NCBI GenBank assembly: GCA_033032865.1
Contig: JAWHQI010000272.1
Coordinates: 1,302,001 to 1,366,000, forward strand
Length of the DNA: 64,000 bases
Direction: 5' to 3'
Source of the DNA: Dactylorhiza incarnata
Lineage: Eukaryota > Streptophyta > Magnoliopsida > Asparagales > Orchidaceae
The translations under genes and the position numbers were made by a program. Below the pieces are notes generated by a model. It saw nothing but the letters and a program-made list of their open reading frames with translations, was not told where the DNA came from and did not search any database. This document shows, piece by piece, positions 44,701-57,282 of this stretch. How positions within the stretch are numbered: position 1 is the stretch's first letter; each line of letters begins with the position of its first letter.

Positions 44701-45197
44701 AACTTTCTTCTCTACTGAAAACCTGCTCCACTCCTCAACCTTGAAAACCTTCAGTTATGAGTATATGAAGTACACCCCAAAAGAGAGATTACACATGGAC
44801 CAACACTTTGTTCTACACAATGAGGGATTATATTGTCCAGAACTGTGTTTGGTGATCCATTGCAACCTGACCTTGGTGTGCACTTAGCATTAAGACCTGT
44901 CATAACACATCTAAACAGAAATCATCAAATACATACTCAATTCATTTTAGTTCACTAGGGGACATCTTCAAATCTAGGTGATTGTGGACACAATACCCAA
45001 CAATCTCCCCCTATTTGAAGATGTCATAACCCTATGCACTAAGTTGAATTGCACAGAAAATATAATAAATAAGAAATGCACAACCCAGGCAGTAATATTT
45101 AAGGAAAAATAGAATAAGATTGAATGTTTAACTTAACACAAAAGAAATGTATATATATATAAGCAAAGAAAACATCATGATTCCAGACTAGCTCAGC

Positions 45198-47737
45198 TCA
45201 TTCATGATCTTTGCCTTTCTGCTTTGCAAATAATCTTTCCACTGCCTCAGCTTTCTTCTTCTGTTCAGATTCCATTCTCTCAAAGAATGCCTTTGGCTTA
45301 GGCCAATATTTGTCAGGAGCAGTCTCTTTTGATCCACCTGACTTGAAATGAATTCTTCTTTCAGTTGTCCTCTTCTCAAACTTACTCCATTCTTCTGAAC
45401 TGTAGTGATCACTGACTTTTTCATTATGATTACTGACTCTATTGAAGGCTGAGAGAACAATACTTTTGGAGGTGGGGCTCCAGCTTTCTTGGAAGTTTCT
45501 AGGAGGAGGTCTATCATAAAATTCTCTAATCTTTTTATAGGGATTAGACCTCTTTACAGATGGCTTGTCATCAAATAACTTCCTTTTCAAAGACTTTTCA
45601 GAGGGTTCAGCAACAGTGGAGCTGTCAGGCTCTTGAGCAGAAACAGGATCATCCCAGAACTCTTGATAAGTGGAGGCAGGAATGTCTTTTTCATCAGAAA
45701 CAAGAACCTCAACAGGATTTGGAGAAGAGCTTGGAGCCCTGGGTCCTGGAGCACTTAAAGAAGGAACATCTGACCCTTTATCTACAACAGAAAAACAAGC
45801 ATTCCAGTAATTTCCTTGAACAGCCAGCTTTGAGCTCCATAAGTGTACCAATTCACATCCTTAACATTTTGTAAAATGTTCTCTTTGAGCTCTTGCATTT
45901 TTGAAGATACATTTTCATCTAAGTCATTCAACTTACTTGCATTTTCTTCTAACTTTGCCACCACACTCTCCTCCCCCTTTATGACATCTTCATGCAGGAG
46001 GGAATAGAGTCTATGCAGTTGTCTTTCAAGTTGATCATCCAAGAAGGTGAGTCCTTGATCATGAGCAGTGCTAAGAGTAGAGTGAGCAGTATTCAGATGT
46101 AGTACATCTTCACTAACCTGATGCAGATTCTTTAGAGCATGCCCAACACCTTGATTTGTGTGGTCTAGAGCCTTTCCTGCTTTTGACATCCAAGCTTCTT
46201 GATCATTCTTGAATGTGCTCATCTCATGCCTAATTTCAGTTATTTCCTGCCTCAGAGCACTATCCACAGAGTTAATCTTCTTATAAACTTGCTTGATAGA
46301 CTGATCTAAGTGCTCAGTCTGAGCCTTCAGCAAATCTGCAATTGACTTCAGCAAAGAGGAGTGAGAGCTATCACCAGACTCAAACTCTTCAGGAGAGATT
46401 TTATCAGCCACAAAACTTGTAGACTGTGCTTGCTTATCAAGCACAGTTACTCTTGGAGATGAGCTACCAGCTACAGGAACTTCTGGATACCAGGGTAACA
46501 ACAACACAGAAGGAAGGACCTCAGGAAAAGCAGATTCAGCCATGAAACTATCTTCCTGGTCTTTCTCCCCCTCAGCTAGAGACATCTTTTTGGCAAACTC
46601 CAACCTTGCACCAAAAATGCCCTTCTCCATAGATTCAGATTTCCTAGAAGGAGCAGAAGGAGAATCTGGCAAATCTTCATGATCTGCAGAATGAGAGTCA
46701 ACCAATTCATGTGATCTCCTTGAATCTTCTAGCTGAGCAGCCTCATCAACATCAGCAACATCCCCTGGACCCTCCAGGTCAAGACCAGCATCAGGGACAG
46801 CAGCAAAAACAGGATCAAGAGGAACTTGATCAGCTACACTGGGAGGAAAATTTTCTATAACACCACCACCTGCACCAATGTCTCTTGGGGTTGGAAACTC
46901 CCCCTCAACAAGTGCATCTCTTTCCTGAACAGAAGCTGGACTAAGTCCACTCCCCCTGGAGGATTGACCTGCTTCAAGAGTCCTATTCTCATTAAGCAGA
47001 GGGTCTTCACCATCATTAACAGCAGCCTTCACTCCACCACTTCCTAAACCCTTGGGAATGACCCTTTCCCATTTGGAGAAAATGGATGAATTGATTTTCT
47101 TGGTGTGGTGGATGGGGATACCTCTTCCAAGATTAAAAAAATCTGGATTGCTACCATTGAGTAGCAGACTGAGAATTCTTCCAAAATTGGGAGCATGAAA
47201 ACTCTCTTTAATTTTCTCAAAAATTACTTCACCAAAATTAAAATGTTTCCGACAGATTATAGCAGAGTGAATTTTGAAAGCTTCTTCAGAGAGGTAGTCA
47301 TGAGAGCCTACCTTACACAATAAGACTTTTCCTATAATGTCACACAGAAGCTTACCTCCATCATTCATAAATTTCCTTCTGATTTGAGATCTTTCATTAA
47401 GAATACCACAGAATCGCCTGGCTCTGAGAATATCTTCAACAAACAATTCTTCTGTTTCGACTTCAGGCATCCTCAACAGTCTGTTGATCCCACTAGCCTT
47501 CAGGATGATTTTGCAAGACCTGATGGAGCTCTTGATTTTCTTACCTTGACTGGTGATTTTTGCATTGCGAAAGAACTCAAGAACGTCCTGTTCTAGGATT
47601 CTAGCCGGCTCCTCCAAGACAAAGCTGAGCCCGGCGACATCAAGCATTAAAATAACATTTCGGAACTCATCTGAAGCTGTCTGAAATGCACCTCGCACAA
47701 GCTCTCCACCAGAATGCAGTCCAGCCTTGGGCGCCAT
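45198..47737 (-). CDS. Copia 1 env-like third ORF
   Basis: From the ATG at 47737 a frame of 651 codons runs to 45782. A second frame overlapping its end (45851-45198) continues for about 217 codons with similar composition. The N-terminal 250 residues (RNVILMLDVAGLSFVLEEPA, LRMPEVETEELFVEDILRAR, PIHHTKKINSSIFSKWERVI) resemble the plant transposon protein domain found in third ORFs of SIRE-type elements. The middle is acidic and Ser/Pro-rich, and 46330-45870 is helical/coiled coil. No signal peptide or clear membrane segment is visible, so an envelope role is not supported by the sequence. The change of frame near 45800 coincides with TTTTTCTGTTGTAG, a good 3' splice site, so an intron is possible instead of a frameshift. 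Confidence 0.75.
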
Positions 47738-48038
47738 TGAGCTCGTCGAAGTCGGGGAAGAAGAACAGAGAAAGCGCGAGAGAGACGAAGGGTCGGAAAG
47801 GGTTTCACGGAAGATTTCGTGGAATCACGCGTTTTCTTTGATTTATATATATATATATTGAAATGAGGCGCGTACCTAAATGAAGATTAAATCGCATTTA
47901 ATAATAATAAGATTCCACGGGAGCTATCTGAGAATAATAATATTGGACCCGTGAAAACCCGTGTAATCTGCTTGAAACAAAAATCTCAACTTTTACGGGA
48001 AATTCCATGCAAATTCGTGAAATACCAACAGTCCTTCT
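47738..48038 (-). other. Copia 1 spacer between pol and the env-like ORF
   Basis: About 300 bases, AT-rich, no open frame of note. On the coding strand it includes a TATATATATATA run (about 47846-47858) shortly before the third ORF's ATG, which might serve as an internal promoter; that is inference. Confidence 0.4.
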
Positions 48039-51000
48039 TCAAGGTTCCTTGTTAAGCATTCCAAGTTCCATTTTGAAGAAATTGAATTTGGTTTCGTCCA
48101 GAGGCTTCGTAAAAATATCTGCAATTTGTTTGTCAGTATTAATATATAACAAATTTATGTCCTTACTCTCAACATGTTCCCGGATGAAGTGGTAGCGAAG
48201 CTCAATATGCTTCATTCTGCTGTGAGAGACTGGATTATTTGCTATGGCAATAGCACTTGAGGAGTCACAGAACATGGGGATTTCTGTGAACTTTAAGTTA
48301 TAGTCCTCAAGCTGATTTTTCATCCACAAAAGTTGTGCGCAGCAACTGCCAGCAGAGATATACTCCGATTCAGCAGTCGATATTGCAACGCAATTTTGCT
48401 TCTTGCTACTCCAGGAAACGAGCCTTTTTCCTAAGAACTGGCAAGTTCCCGAAGTGCTCTTCCTGTCATCTTTGCTACCTGCAAAATCAGCATCTGAAAA
48501 ACCAATTAGTTCAAAATCATTGCTTCTTGGGTACCATAAGCCGAGATTTGGTGTAGCCTTAAGGTATCTCAAAATCCTCTTTGCAGCGGCATAATGAGAT
48601 TCCTTACAGTTCACCTGATACCTGGCACAAACACATGTTGAAAACATTATATCAGGCCTAGTAGCAGTGAGATAGAGCAAGGACCCAATTATGCTTCTGT
48701 ACTTGGTTTCATCAAAAGGTTTCCCTTTCTCATCCTTGTCCAGAGACATGCTTGAGCCCATTGGAGTCCTCATTGAGGTTGCACTCTCCATTCCAAATTT
48801 CTTAAGAAGCTCTTTGGTGAACTTCGTCTGAGAGATGAAGATTCCATCTTCAGATTGGTGCACCTGGAGTCCTAGGAAATATTTCAGCTCTCCCATGCTG
48901 CTCATTTCAAACTTACCTTGCATCAAGTTAGAAAACTTTTTGCAAAGTTTGTCATCAGTAGAGCCAAAAATAATATCGTCAACAAAGATTTGCACAAGCA
49001 AAATCTCGCCTTTAACTTCCCTAAGAAACAATGTCTTGTCTATTGTTCCTCTTGTAAATTTGTTCTCAAGAAGAAACTTAGACAATGTCTCATACCAGGC
49101 TCAGGGTGCCTGTTTGAGACCATACAAGGCTTTATGTAAATAATATATATGATCAGGAAAGTTAGGATCTACAAAACCTGGAGGCTGAGCTACATATACT
49201 TCCTCCTTAAGGTCTCCATTCAGAAAGGCTGACTTTACATCCATCTGGAAAACCTTAAAACCCTTATATGCAGCATAATCCAGAAACAATCTGATGGCTT
49301 CAAGTCTTGCTACTGGTGCGAAGGTCTGATCAAAGTCAATCCCTTCTTCTTGCATGTATCCTTGTGCAACCAGTCTTGCTTTGTTCTTTGTGATGATGCC
49401 CTTTTCATCAAGCTTGTTCCGATAGATCCATTTTGTTCCAATCACATTCTGTCCTTTGGGTCTTGGTACCAACTTCCAAACTTTACATCTCTTGAATTGG
49501 TTGAGCTCCTCTTGCATAGCAAGGATCCACGAGGAATCGGTGTTTGCTTCTTCAAACTTCTTCGGCTCAATCTGTGAAAGAAAACTTGAATGTAAAACTT
49601 TGTTAGTTGTACCTTTTCTCGTTAGAACTTTGCTTGAAGGATCTCCGATAATCTGATCAGCTGGATGATCTCTTAAATGTCTGATCATTCCAGCATTTAG
49701 ATGACCATGAGGTTCCTGCACTTCAGGTACACCTTCATCTTCCTGAGGGTCATCTTCCTCACATGTAGAAGGAACATTTACTTCAATAGATTTTGGAACG
49801 TCTTCCTTTGCAACTTCTTCCAAGTGTAATTCTTTGAATCTTGCATCTGCATCTTCAACAAAGACACTAGAAGAGCTGTTTTGAAGCATACTCGTCTCAT
49901 CAAATATTACGTTAAAAGTTTCTTCTACAACCAGGGTTTTCTTGTTGAAAATCCTATATGCCTTGTTATGGATACTATAACCGACAAAAAAACCTTCAAA
50001 ACACTTTTCACTAAATTTAGTTTTGTAATATTTCCCGTTATTAAGTACGAAGCATTTACTGCCAAAGATTCTAAAATAAGACAGAGTTGGTTTCTTGCCT
50101 TTCAGAAGTTCATAGGGAGTCTTATGATGATTTTTGTTGATTAGTGCTCTGTTTTGCACGTGGCAAGCAGTGTTGACACCTTCAGCCCAAAAGTACTCAG
50201 GTAGTGAAGAATCACTCAACATTGTCCTGCAAGCCTCTATGAGTATTCTATTCTTTCTCTCGGCAACCCCATTTTGCTGTGGAGTACGGGGAGAGGAAAA
50301 CTCATGAAAGATACCCTGACTTTCACAAAATTCTGTCATGGCCCCAGACTTGAATTCTGTACCATGGTCACTTCTGATTTTGACCACAGAACATTCTAAT
50401 TCATTCTGAATTTTCCTAACGAATGAGGTGAAAGAATCATAGGTGTCTGACTTGTGTTTCAGAAAGAATACCCAAGCAAAACGTGAGTAATCATCGACAA
50501 TGACCAACGTATAAGACTTACCCCCTAAACTCCGAATTGGCATGGGACCAAATAAGTCCATATGAAGTAGATATAAGCATCTGGTAGAATCTTTGCCAAT
50601 AATGCTGTTAAAGCTAGCCCTCGTCTGCTTGCCCATTTGGCATGCGTGACAAGGTCTCTCTTTAATGCACTTAACATCAGGAGCATCACGAACTAAGTTG
50701 TGAGAAAATAACATATTCATAGTTTTGAAATTAATATGTGTTAGTCTCTTGTGCCATTGGTCACAGAGAGATGCACTATCTTTTGCTAAAAAACAAAGTG
50801 GTGAAGAAGAGTCTAAACAAAGAAAATTTAAGCAGAAAATATTTCTACTCTGAGTGTCTGTTAAAATAGTTTCTGACGTATCAGTAGACTTTATCAAGCA
50901 CTTGTCCTTGTAGAACTCAACCATACAGCCTTTGTCACATAGTTGACTTATGCTAATGAGATTGTGTTGTAATCCTTTAACATAAGCTACATCTGTGAAA

Positions 51001-51191
51001 GAGATTATACCGTTGGTAATCATACCGTAGCCTTTCGTGATTCCCCGATCAGATCCGCCAAAAATAACTTTTGGTCCATCTTTCACCGGGGTATACTCTT
51101 GTAATAAACTTTTTGTTCCGGTCATATGCCGAGAACATCCACTGTCCAAGTACCATATGGGATTTGAGTTGGCCTTTGGACATACCTGCAA
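48039..51191 (-). pseudogene. Copia 1 Pol: protease, integrase, RT, RNase H with one in-frame stop
   Basis: Protease motif [13 protein letters not shown] comes first, then the GAG-pre-integrase zinc site ([20 protein letters not shown]). The integrase core has [19 protein letters not shown] and [18 protein letters not shown] has the [11 protein letters not shown] motif and the catalytic FVDD, and RNase H has DADFAGSKDDRKSTSG and KHIELRYHFIREHVE. After [11 protein letters not shown] the frame meets TGA (49101-49103) and reopens in the same frame to 48039, so a single nonsense codon inside RT is the only visible lesion. Gag lies upstream in another frame. Confidence 0.9.
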
Positions 51192-51198
51192 TCAATAA

Positions 51199-53520
51199 TC
51201 AATTGCCCTTAGGAACCCAAACCGATTTGGGTCCTTGGCTTCTTGTTAGATGACTGCCACTTGGAAAGTTAACATTGCGAGGGGTCATTCTTGCATTGTT
51301 AATCCGTGGAGTCGTGACATTTCTTGAATTAAACCAACAATCTATGGCAAAGTGACCAACCTTGCCACAACACCAACAATCGAACCGATTGTACCTTCTC
51401 TTTGTCTCCTGTTTTACTTTTTGAACGTGAGGTGCAACTGGAGTGACTTTCTTAGAAGTGGGGGCCTCATGGTGACAGCACACACATGGCTCCAACTTCT
51501 TCTCAACAGATTTGGGTGCAATCGTTTTAATTTTTGGTGCCTTCTTATGAGCTGATCCGTGAACAAACGGACCATGATCTTTGAGAATTATTTCTTCATG
51601 AGGAGCTTTGAATGGAGAGACGTCAAAGTTTCGGGGAATGCTCCATCCTTGATATCTATTACTAGGTTCAACATGTGTTGGTCTAGCAAAATGACCGTAG
51701 GATGAATCAAAGTCAAACGGGTTTGATGGAAAAATGACCTTCCTGAATGAAGGTTGACTTTGATTAGCAGCTCCCTTCCCTTTCACGGCTCTTTTCTCAG
51801 CAGCCTTACTACTTTCGGCCTTATGACCAATTCCACTGCCCTTCGCAGGAGCAGAAAACCTACCAATGATTGGAAGAATAGTCTTCGGCTTCGAGAAGCT
51901 TTCTACGAGCTTTCTTTCTGCCTTCAACTTGTCTTCAAGTTCATTTATAGTCTTCTCCTTTAGATTCAACAACTCAGTGGAGCTTTTCAGTTCGTCTTTC
52001 AAGAGTTGGATTTCATCTTTGAGAAGAGTTAATTGTTCAACTTCCTCCCTCAAAGCTAATTCCACTGTCTTGAGAGATTCAATTTCTTTTGACTTGGATT
52101 TGACGACCATGCGGCACTTGTCAAATCCCTTCACAAGGGCTTCATACTGAGTTATTAAATCAGAGTCCTCCTCTGATGAGTAGCCTTCATTTGCTACGGA
52201 TGCAGTCTCATCTTCAGAAGCAGACAGAGGGGTATGAGAGTTTACCTTCCCCTTATAAGATGAGTCACCAATTTCTTTGTCTAGATGTGCCATTAGCCCG
52301 AAGTAGGCTTCTTCATCTGAGCTTGACGCATCAGAGTCACTGTCGCTCAGAGTCTTGGCCTTTTTGGCGAGGAGGCTCTTTTCTTTCTTCTTTCCTTTAA
52401 AGGATCTCTTTTCTTCCTTCTTTGATCCTTCTTTCTTTTTGTATGGACACTCGGCTATCACGTGTCCTGGCTTATTGCAGCAATAGCAAATAATGTCAGT
52501 GGAATCATATTTGTTTGGTTTAGATTTATACCTGTCATTATTGTAGTCCTTCTTGTGATGATCACCATCACGTCTTGATCTTCTGTGATCAAAAGCAGTG
52601 GATTGGCCTCTCTTCTGCTTTCTTTTATTCAGAAGTCTTTTGAATTGCTTGGAGAGCAAGGAAAATTCTCTATCAGACATCTCTGAACCAGAGGGGCTGG
52701 CATCAGATTCATCCTCATCAGAAGATGATCTCCTGACAGGTGGGAGAGTCTTGCTCTTTCTTGAGCTTTCAACTTTCAGAGCGGAGGACTTCTCCCTTCC
52801 AGAGGCCCTGATCCCCTCTTCTTCAGCTTTGCGGGAATTCAACTTCAACTCATGGGACAAGAGCTTACCAAACAACATTTGTGGCTCCGTGGTTCCTAGC
52901 TTTCCGAATTCTCTGATGGCTATAACCTTGGTGTCCCATTCTTTCGTCAGGGATCTCAGGAATTTGTCATTTAGTTTGCCAGTTGTGAATTCTCGATCAT
53001 AGTTCCTAAGACCATTTACGATCTTGAAGAACTTCTCGTAGGTGTCAGAAATGGAGTCTCTTGGATCTTGCTTGAATGCTTCTTATTCTTGGTTCAGCAA
53101 CGATCTTTGGTCATCCCTCACTTCTTCGGTACCTTCCATCAGAACGACTAGAGAATCCCACATTTCTTTAGCAGACTTGCAGTGAAGTAGATTTTGTAGC
53201 ATGGAATCATCAACTGCACCTGCTATGATGTTCTTTGCCTTCTTATCTAGGGCTACTAGAGCGATCTCATCTTTGGTTAGTTCCAACATCTTCTTAGGAA
53301 TCATGATGGCGGAGTTTATAGAAGATGGTTTCATTGGAACATGGGGACCCTCTTCCACAATCTGAAAGATTCTTGGGTCAGCGGCTTCCATGTAGAATCT
53401 TACTCTTTCTTTCCACATTGGAAAGTTTTCTTTGGTGCAGACTGGCAGCTTGACGGAATCCTTTGATCTTTCCATTCCAGACATACTTGCTTCAGCAACT
53501 AGATGAGGAGTCTTGTTCAA
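51199..53520 (-). pseudogene. Copia 1 Gag with one nonsense codon
   Basis: From the ATG at 53520 the Gag domain (CTKENFPMWKERVRFYMEAA, SAKEMWDSLVVLMEGTEEV) runs to a TAA at 53083-53085. The same frame then continues without further stops to 51199. The second part has a charged, Ser-rich region, a zinc knuckle CYCCNKPGHVIAEC, a coiled coil (about 52150-51880) and a second knuckle CWCCGKVGHFAIDC. A Gag of about 770 residues with two knuckles fits the SIRE group, whose Gag is large. Confidence 0.88.
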
Positions 53521-53547
53521 GGTGTTAGCCTTATAGCGAACAACCTC

Positions 53548-53559
53548 ACTCTGATACCA
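53548..53559 (-). other. Primer-binding site of copia 1 (tRNA-iMet)
   Basis: Minus-strand TGGTATCAGAGT, three bases (ATT with LTR offset) after the 5' LTR. Confidence 0.85.
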
Positions 53560-53561
53560 AT

Positions 53562-55156
53562 TGAAATTATCTAGTTGCGGCCTAAATCACCTAGAGGGGG
53601 TGAATAGGTGGATTCTATGTCTTCACGCGGAATTAAAATATAACACGGAAATGAACACAATAAAGCACAGCACAGACACAAGGATTTTATAGAGGTTCCC
53701 CGATGTGGGTAGTCCTCTTTCCCGCCTCGCCTATCTAGCACTACGAGGCTAGACTCGGCTACTTCACCAATCTCAGATTATAAATAATCTTACACCTCGG
53801 AGTCAAAACTCCTACAACTCGGAGTATACCACTCCTACAACTCTGAGTAAAACAACTCCTACAACTCTGAGCAAACCGCTCCTACAAATAACTCAGAGTA
53901 AAAACTCCTACAGAAATCAAATAGAGATAAAAATAAAAAATACTTCTTCTAAACCTCAACAGAGATTAAATTCAGATCTTGGGAAAACTGAATCTTCTTC
54001 TTCCTTGAGAGAGAAAGCTTGGATCTTGAAAGATTTTGAAGAAGATAGACTTGGCTAACCTGATCTGAATAGGCCCTTTGATCTACTCGAAAGAATCGTC
54101 AATATGGAGTGCAGCACAAGGATCAAAGACCTTCTTATCTGAGAAAACTCTAACAACAAAGAAGAATAACTCTTGAGCAGCAGATGTTAGGTCTCAGAAA
54201 ACTTGTTCAGCAAAGGAAGAGGAGAACAACTTTTTGTTTCTGAACAAAACGTGTGAGGAAGAAAGAGATGTGTATGAAGCCCTAAAAATAAAGGATTATT
54301 TATAGGGAGGACTTCAACGGCTCGTGCGACAAAGAAGGGAGGAGCGACACGTGTACTGTACGTGGCGGCCAACCCTAATTTTCGAAATCGAAAAAAAGAT
54401 TTGAAATCCGTCTGTCCATCATTCGTCGAGACTTCACGTGAACATCCGACGAAAAGACTTGGCCACAGAATAACACTGAACAACCCATGAAAAACACCTT
54501 CTGTTTTCATTCGTCGGGATTCGTCGGGAGTTCACGAGAACATCCGACGAATGGACTTAGCTGCAGAAATTTCTTCTTTAAACAAGACAAATGGCTTCTG
54601 TCTTGATTCGACGGCATTCGTCGGGAGTTCACGAGAACATCCGACGAATGGACTTAACTGCAGAATTTTCTTCTTTAAACAAGACAAATGGCTTCTGTCT
54701 TGATTCGTCGGCATTCGTCGGGAGTTCACGAGAACATCCGACGAATGGACTTAACTGCATAATTTTTCTCTTTAAACAAGACAAATGGCTTTTGTCTTGA
54801 TTCGTCGGGATTCGTCGGAATGACCCGAGACATCTCGACGAATTGAATTAGAGAAACTTTCTTCTCTACTGAAAACCTGCTCCACTCCTCAACCTTGAAA
54901 ACCTTCGGTTATGAGTATATGAAGTACACCCCAAAAGAGAGATTACACATGGACCAACACTTTGTTCTACACAATGAGGGATTATATTGTCAAGAACTGT
55001 GTTTGGTGATCCATTGCAACCTGACCTTGGTGTGCACTTAGCATTAAGACCTGTCATAACACATCTAAACAGAAATCATCAAATACATACTCAATTCATT
55101 TTAGTTCACTAGGGGACATCTTCAAATCTAGGTGATTGTGGACACAATACCCAATA
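53562..55156 (-). repeat. Copia 1 5' LTR (right copy)
   Basis: Same length as the left LTR and differing at scattered bases, for example CTCTGAGT against CTCGGAGT in the hairpin cluster. Its outer end is ACCCAATA, so the terminal dinucleotide on the coding strand is TA rather than TG. Confidence 0.92.
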
Positions 55157-55161
55157 CCTTG

Positions 55162-56034
55162 TTTTCCTGGCCGAGAGGGGCTGTCAAAGGCCTTGCTTTC
55201 CATTTCTGGTTGCGTGGATGAACATCGTCTGCACTCGGTGGGGCTTTCCTGGGATCCCGAGCGGGAGGCTGTTGTTTCCTTAGATCGTGGGAGAAAGAGG
55301 AAGATCGTTATTAAGAATGGCCCTTCCGGTTCGCGCCCTATTCCACTGGCGCCTATGAGTCAAGATTGCGAGGCCGGCCCGAGCCGTCCTAGGAGAAAGC
55401 CGGCTTCGCCCGATCCGGAGGTGGAGATTTTGCTGTCTCATATTGCCGACCGGGTCCCGCCGGAGGATTTACCGCCACCGCCTACACTCATGCCTGCGAA
55501 GCGAGTTTCTTCCTCACTTCAGGCGATGGCTTGTGCGGTAAGTGAAGCTCTTCTTTCTTGATCTTAGCCTTTACTCTCCGTCATTATTTATGTTTGTTAA
55601 CCGTTCGACTTTTGTTCGCAGGCAGAGGCTTTGACTAGCATTGCGCTCACATGGAACGATCATTATGTGAGCCTCAAGGACAACTACTTTGCACTTCAGG
55701 AGGAGTTACGCGTGGCGAGGGGTGACATGTCCGTTTTGCACAGGAAGAGGGACCGCGACGCAGCTCATATCAAGCAGTTAGAGGGTGAAGTCGAGAAGCT
55801 GCGAGCGGAGTACGACGGTGACAAGGCGCTTGCCCAGGATGCCCTTCGTCAACTATCGGACGCACAGGGGGAGATGTTTCGCCTGGAGGGGGAGTTGGGC
55901 TTCCTACGGAGCGAGGTGGACCGGCTGTCGTCGATCGAGCAGAGTCTTGAGGAGGCCAAGGCGACTGGGGTAGCCGAGTACAAGGATTCCCTCACTTTTG
56001 CGGAAGAGCGTTTCCAGATGGTGGAAGAGATTCG
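55162..56034 (+). pseudogene. Middle coding segment of the interrupted Transposase_28-like gene
   Basis: Resumes in the frame left at 43407 (P-I-P-C then FPGREGLSKALL). Exon 55162-55537 encodes a basic, Pro-rich region. After the intron, 55622-56034 encodes about 137 residues with strong coiled-coil character (LQEELRVARGDM, IKQLEGEVEKLRAEYDGD). It ends at the copia 2 target word ATTCG (56030-56034). Confidence 0.6.
55538..55621 (+). other. Intron of the Transposase_28-like gene (84 bp)
   Basis: Donor GTGCG/GTAAGTG and acceptor TTTTGTTCGCAG/GCAGAG, phase 0, with a T-rich centre. Joining the sides keeps the frame (AMACA to AEALTS); unspliced RNA hits a stop at 55559. Confidence 0.8.
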
Positions 56035-56811
56035 TGTTGAAATTGTTGAAGTGGAAGTTGGGGGTCTTTTGGACCTGGGCGGTCAGGAGGAGATCGGGCG
56101 GTCACGTGTGACCGCACGATCTGGCGGTCAGTTCTGCGGTTTGGCTAGTGCTAGCCTAGCTGCGGTCTCCTGGGGTAGCCGCTGGTTTCTGGTCCAAGGC
56201 AGCTGGAGGTGAAGGTCGTGCGGTCTGTCTCTGATCGCATGGCGGGAGGTTCGTCTTCAGGTCGCGCGGTCTGTGCGTAACCGCGTGGTGGCTCGTCCTC
56301 TTCAAGGCTGTGGCGATCTGGCGTGATCGCACAGCTGGTTCCAGGTTTTCCAGGTTGCGGTCTGGTGTCTGACCAGTCTGTCTGGTGGTGATCGCAGACT
56401 ATGGATCTTAGTCTCGCGGTCTCAGCTCGCGGTCTCAGGAGGAGGCTGGTATGCGAGCTGGTTGCAGCTCGCAGTCTCAGGAGGAGACAGGGAGGCGATC
56501 TGGTTACTGTTCGCGGTCTCAGGAGGAGATCGGCATACGAACAGGAGTTCGCGGTCTTGTGCGGACTGACTGTGTTTGCGGTCTTGAGCGAACACAGGAG
56601 GTGAATGGCTTCGGGCGGTCTGGCGATCTCTTTGGAGAGTCGCGGTCTGTCGTGAGAGTGGCGGTCTCTCATGGTAGACATTGAAGCTGACAGGTTCACC
56701 AAATGAAGCAGGAGTGTTGCTGCTGATCGCGCGGAGTGACCGATAAGGTCGCGCGGTCTGTGGGGTGGTGATCCTATCTCATAGGGCGGTGACTGGATCA
56801 GGTCCCGCGCC

Positions 56812-56819
56812 TATAAATA
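56812..56819 (+). promoter_or_regulatory. TATA box of copia 2 (5' LTR)
   Basis: TATAAATA in GCGCCTATAAATAGGAGG, so U3 is about 810 bp. The 3' LTR copy is at 62323-62330. Confidence 0.8.
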
Positions 56820-57276
56820 GGAGGCCACTGTAGCAGCAAAAGTAGAACACACCAAGTGTAAGCTGAGTTCGCGTCTTTCTTGCGGTCTGTGTTTTCTGAC
56901 CGGGCGGTCTCTGATCGAATTCTTCTTGTGCAGCTTCTGCGGATAGTGCGGGCAGCAGCGATCACCTCTTCCTCTGAAAGTGTTCGGGCGGTCTGCGGCT
57001 TGGAGTTGTGTTGCTGGAGTTTGGGAAGATCAGGAGGTCGAAAGAAGAGAGCGGTCTGTGCAGCGATTTGGTGGTGGTCTGAGGTCGGCAGGGTGTTGCG
57101 GTCTAGCAACAGGAGGAGATCGCAAGGGAGTTCGCGCGGTCTGTGCAAAAGAGGTCGTGCGGGTTGTGCGGTCTGAAGTCTTTCAGTATTCTTCTCTGTA
57201 TTGGTTCTGGAGTGTTGTGCTGACGAAATCATGTCTCGTCAAGCATGTCTTGCCCTGTAACTGAAGTTAGAAAATC

Positions 57277-57282
57277 AATAAA
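57277..57282 (+). terminator. Polyadenylation signal AATAAA, copia 2 LTR
   Basis: AATAAA about 100 bases before the LTR end; the functional copy for the element's RNA is at 62788-62793 in the 3' LTR. Confidence 0.6.

Larger units (their letters stand above)
43408..45002 (-). repeat. Copia 1 3' LTR (left copy)
   Basis: Begins TGAAAGTATCTAG and ends ACCCAACA. It contains a cluster of short hairpin words (43640-43765) and a 97-bp tandem repeat (about 44350-44700). Next to it on the internal side is the purine tract AATAGGGGGAGAT (minus strand, 45003-45015). Confidence 0.92.
43408..55156 (-). mobile_element. Copia 1: SIRE/Maximus-like Ty1/copia element with env-like ORF
   Basis: LTRs 43408-45002 and 53562-55156 are both 1595 bp. 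The target duplication CCTTG is at 43403-43407 and 55157-55161. The order gag, protease, integrase, RT, RNase H and then a third large ORF, with two zinc knuckles in Gag and an initiator-Met primer site, matches the SIRE/Maximus group. Gag and pol each carry one nonsense codon. The outer end of the right LTR is TA instead of the expected CA (left LTR has CA), so one terminal base has mutated. Confidence 0.92.

Noticed and set aside
45198..47737. Calling the copia 1 third ORF a true viral envelope
   Set aside because: No signal peptide, clear membrane anchor or fusion motif is visible; only position and family resemblance support the label, so 'env-like' is kept.
56151..56702. 183-codon minus-strand ORF duplicated at 61662-62213
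   Set aside because: Lies in the copia 2 LTRs opposite the transcript; identical copies reflect LTR identity only.
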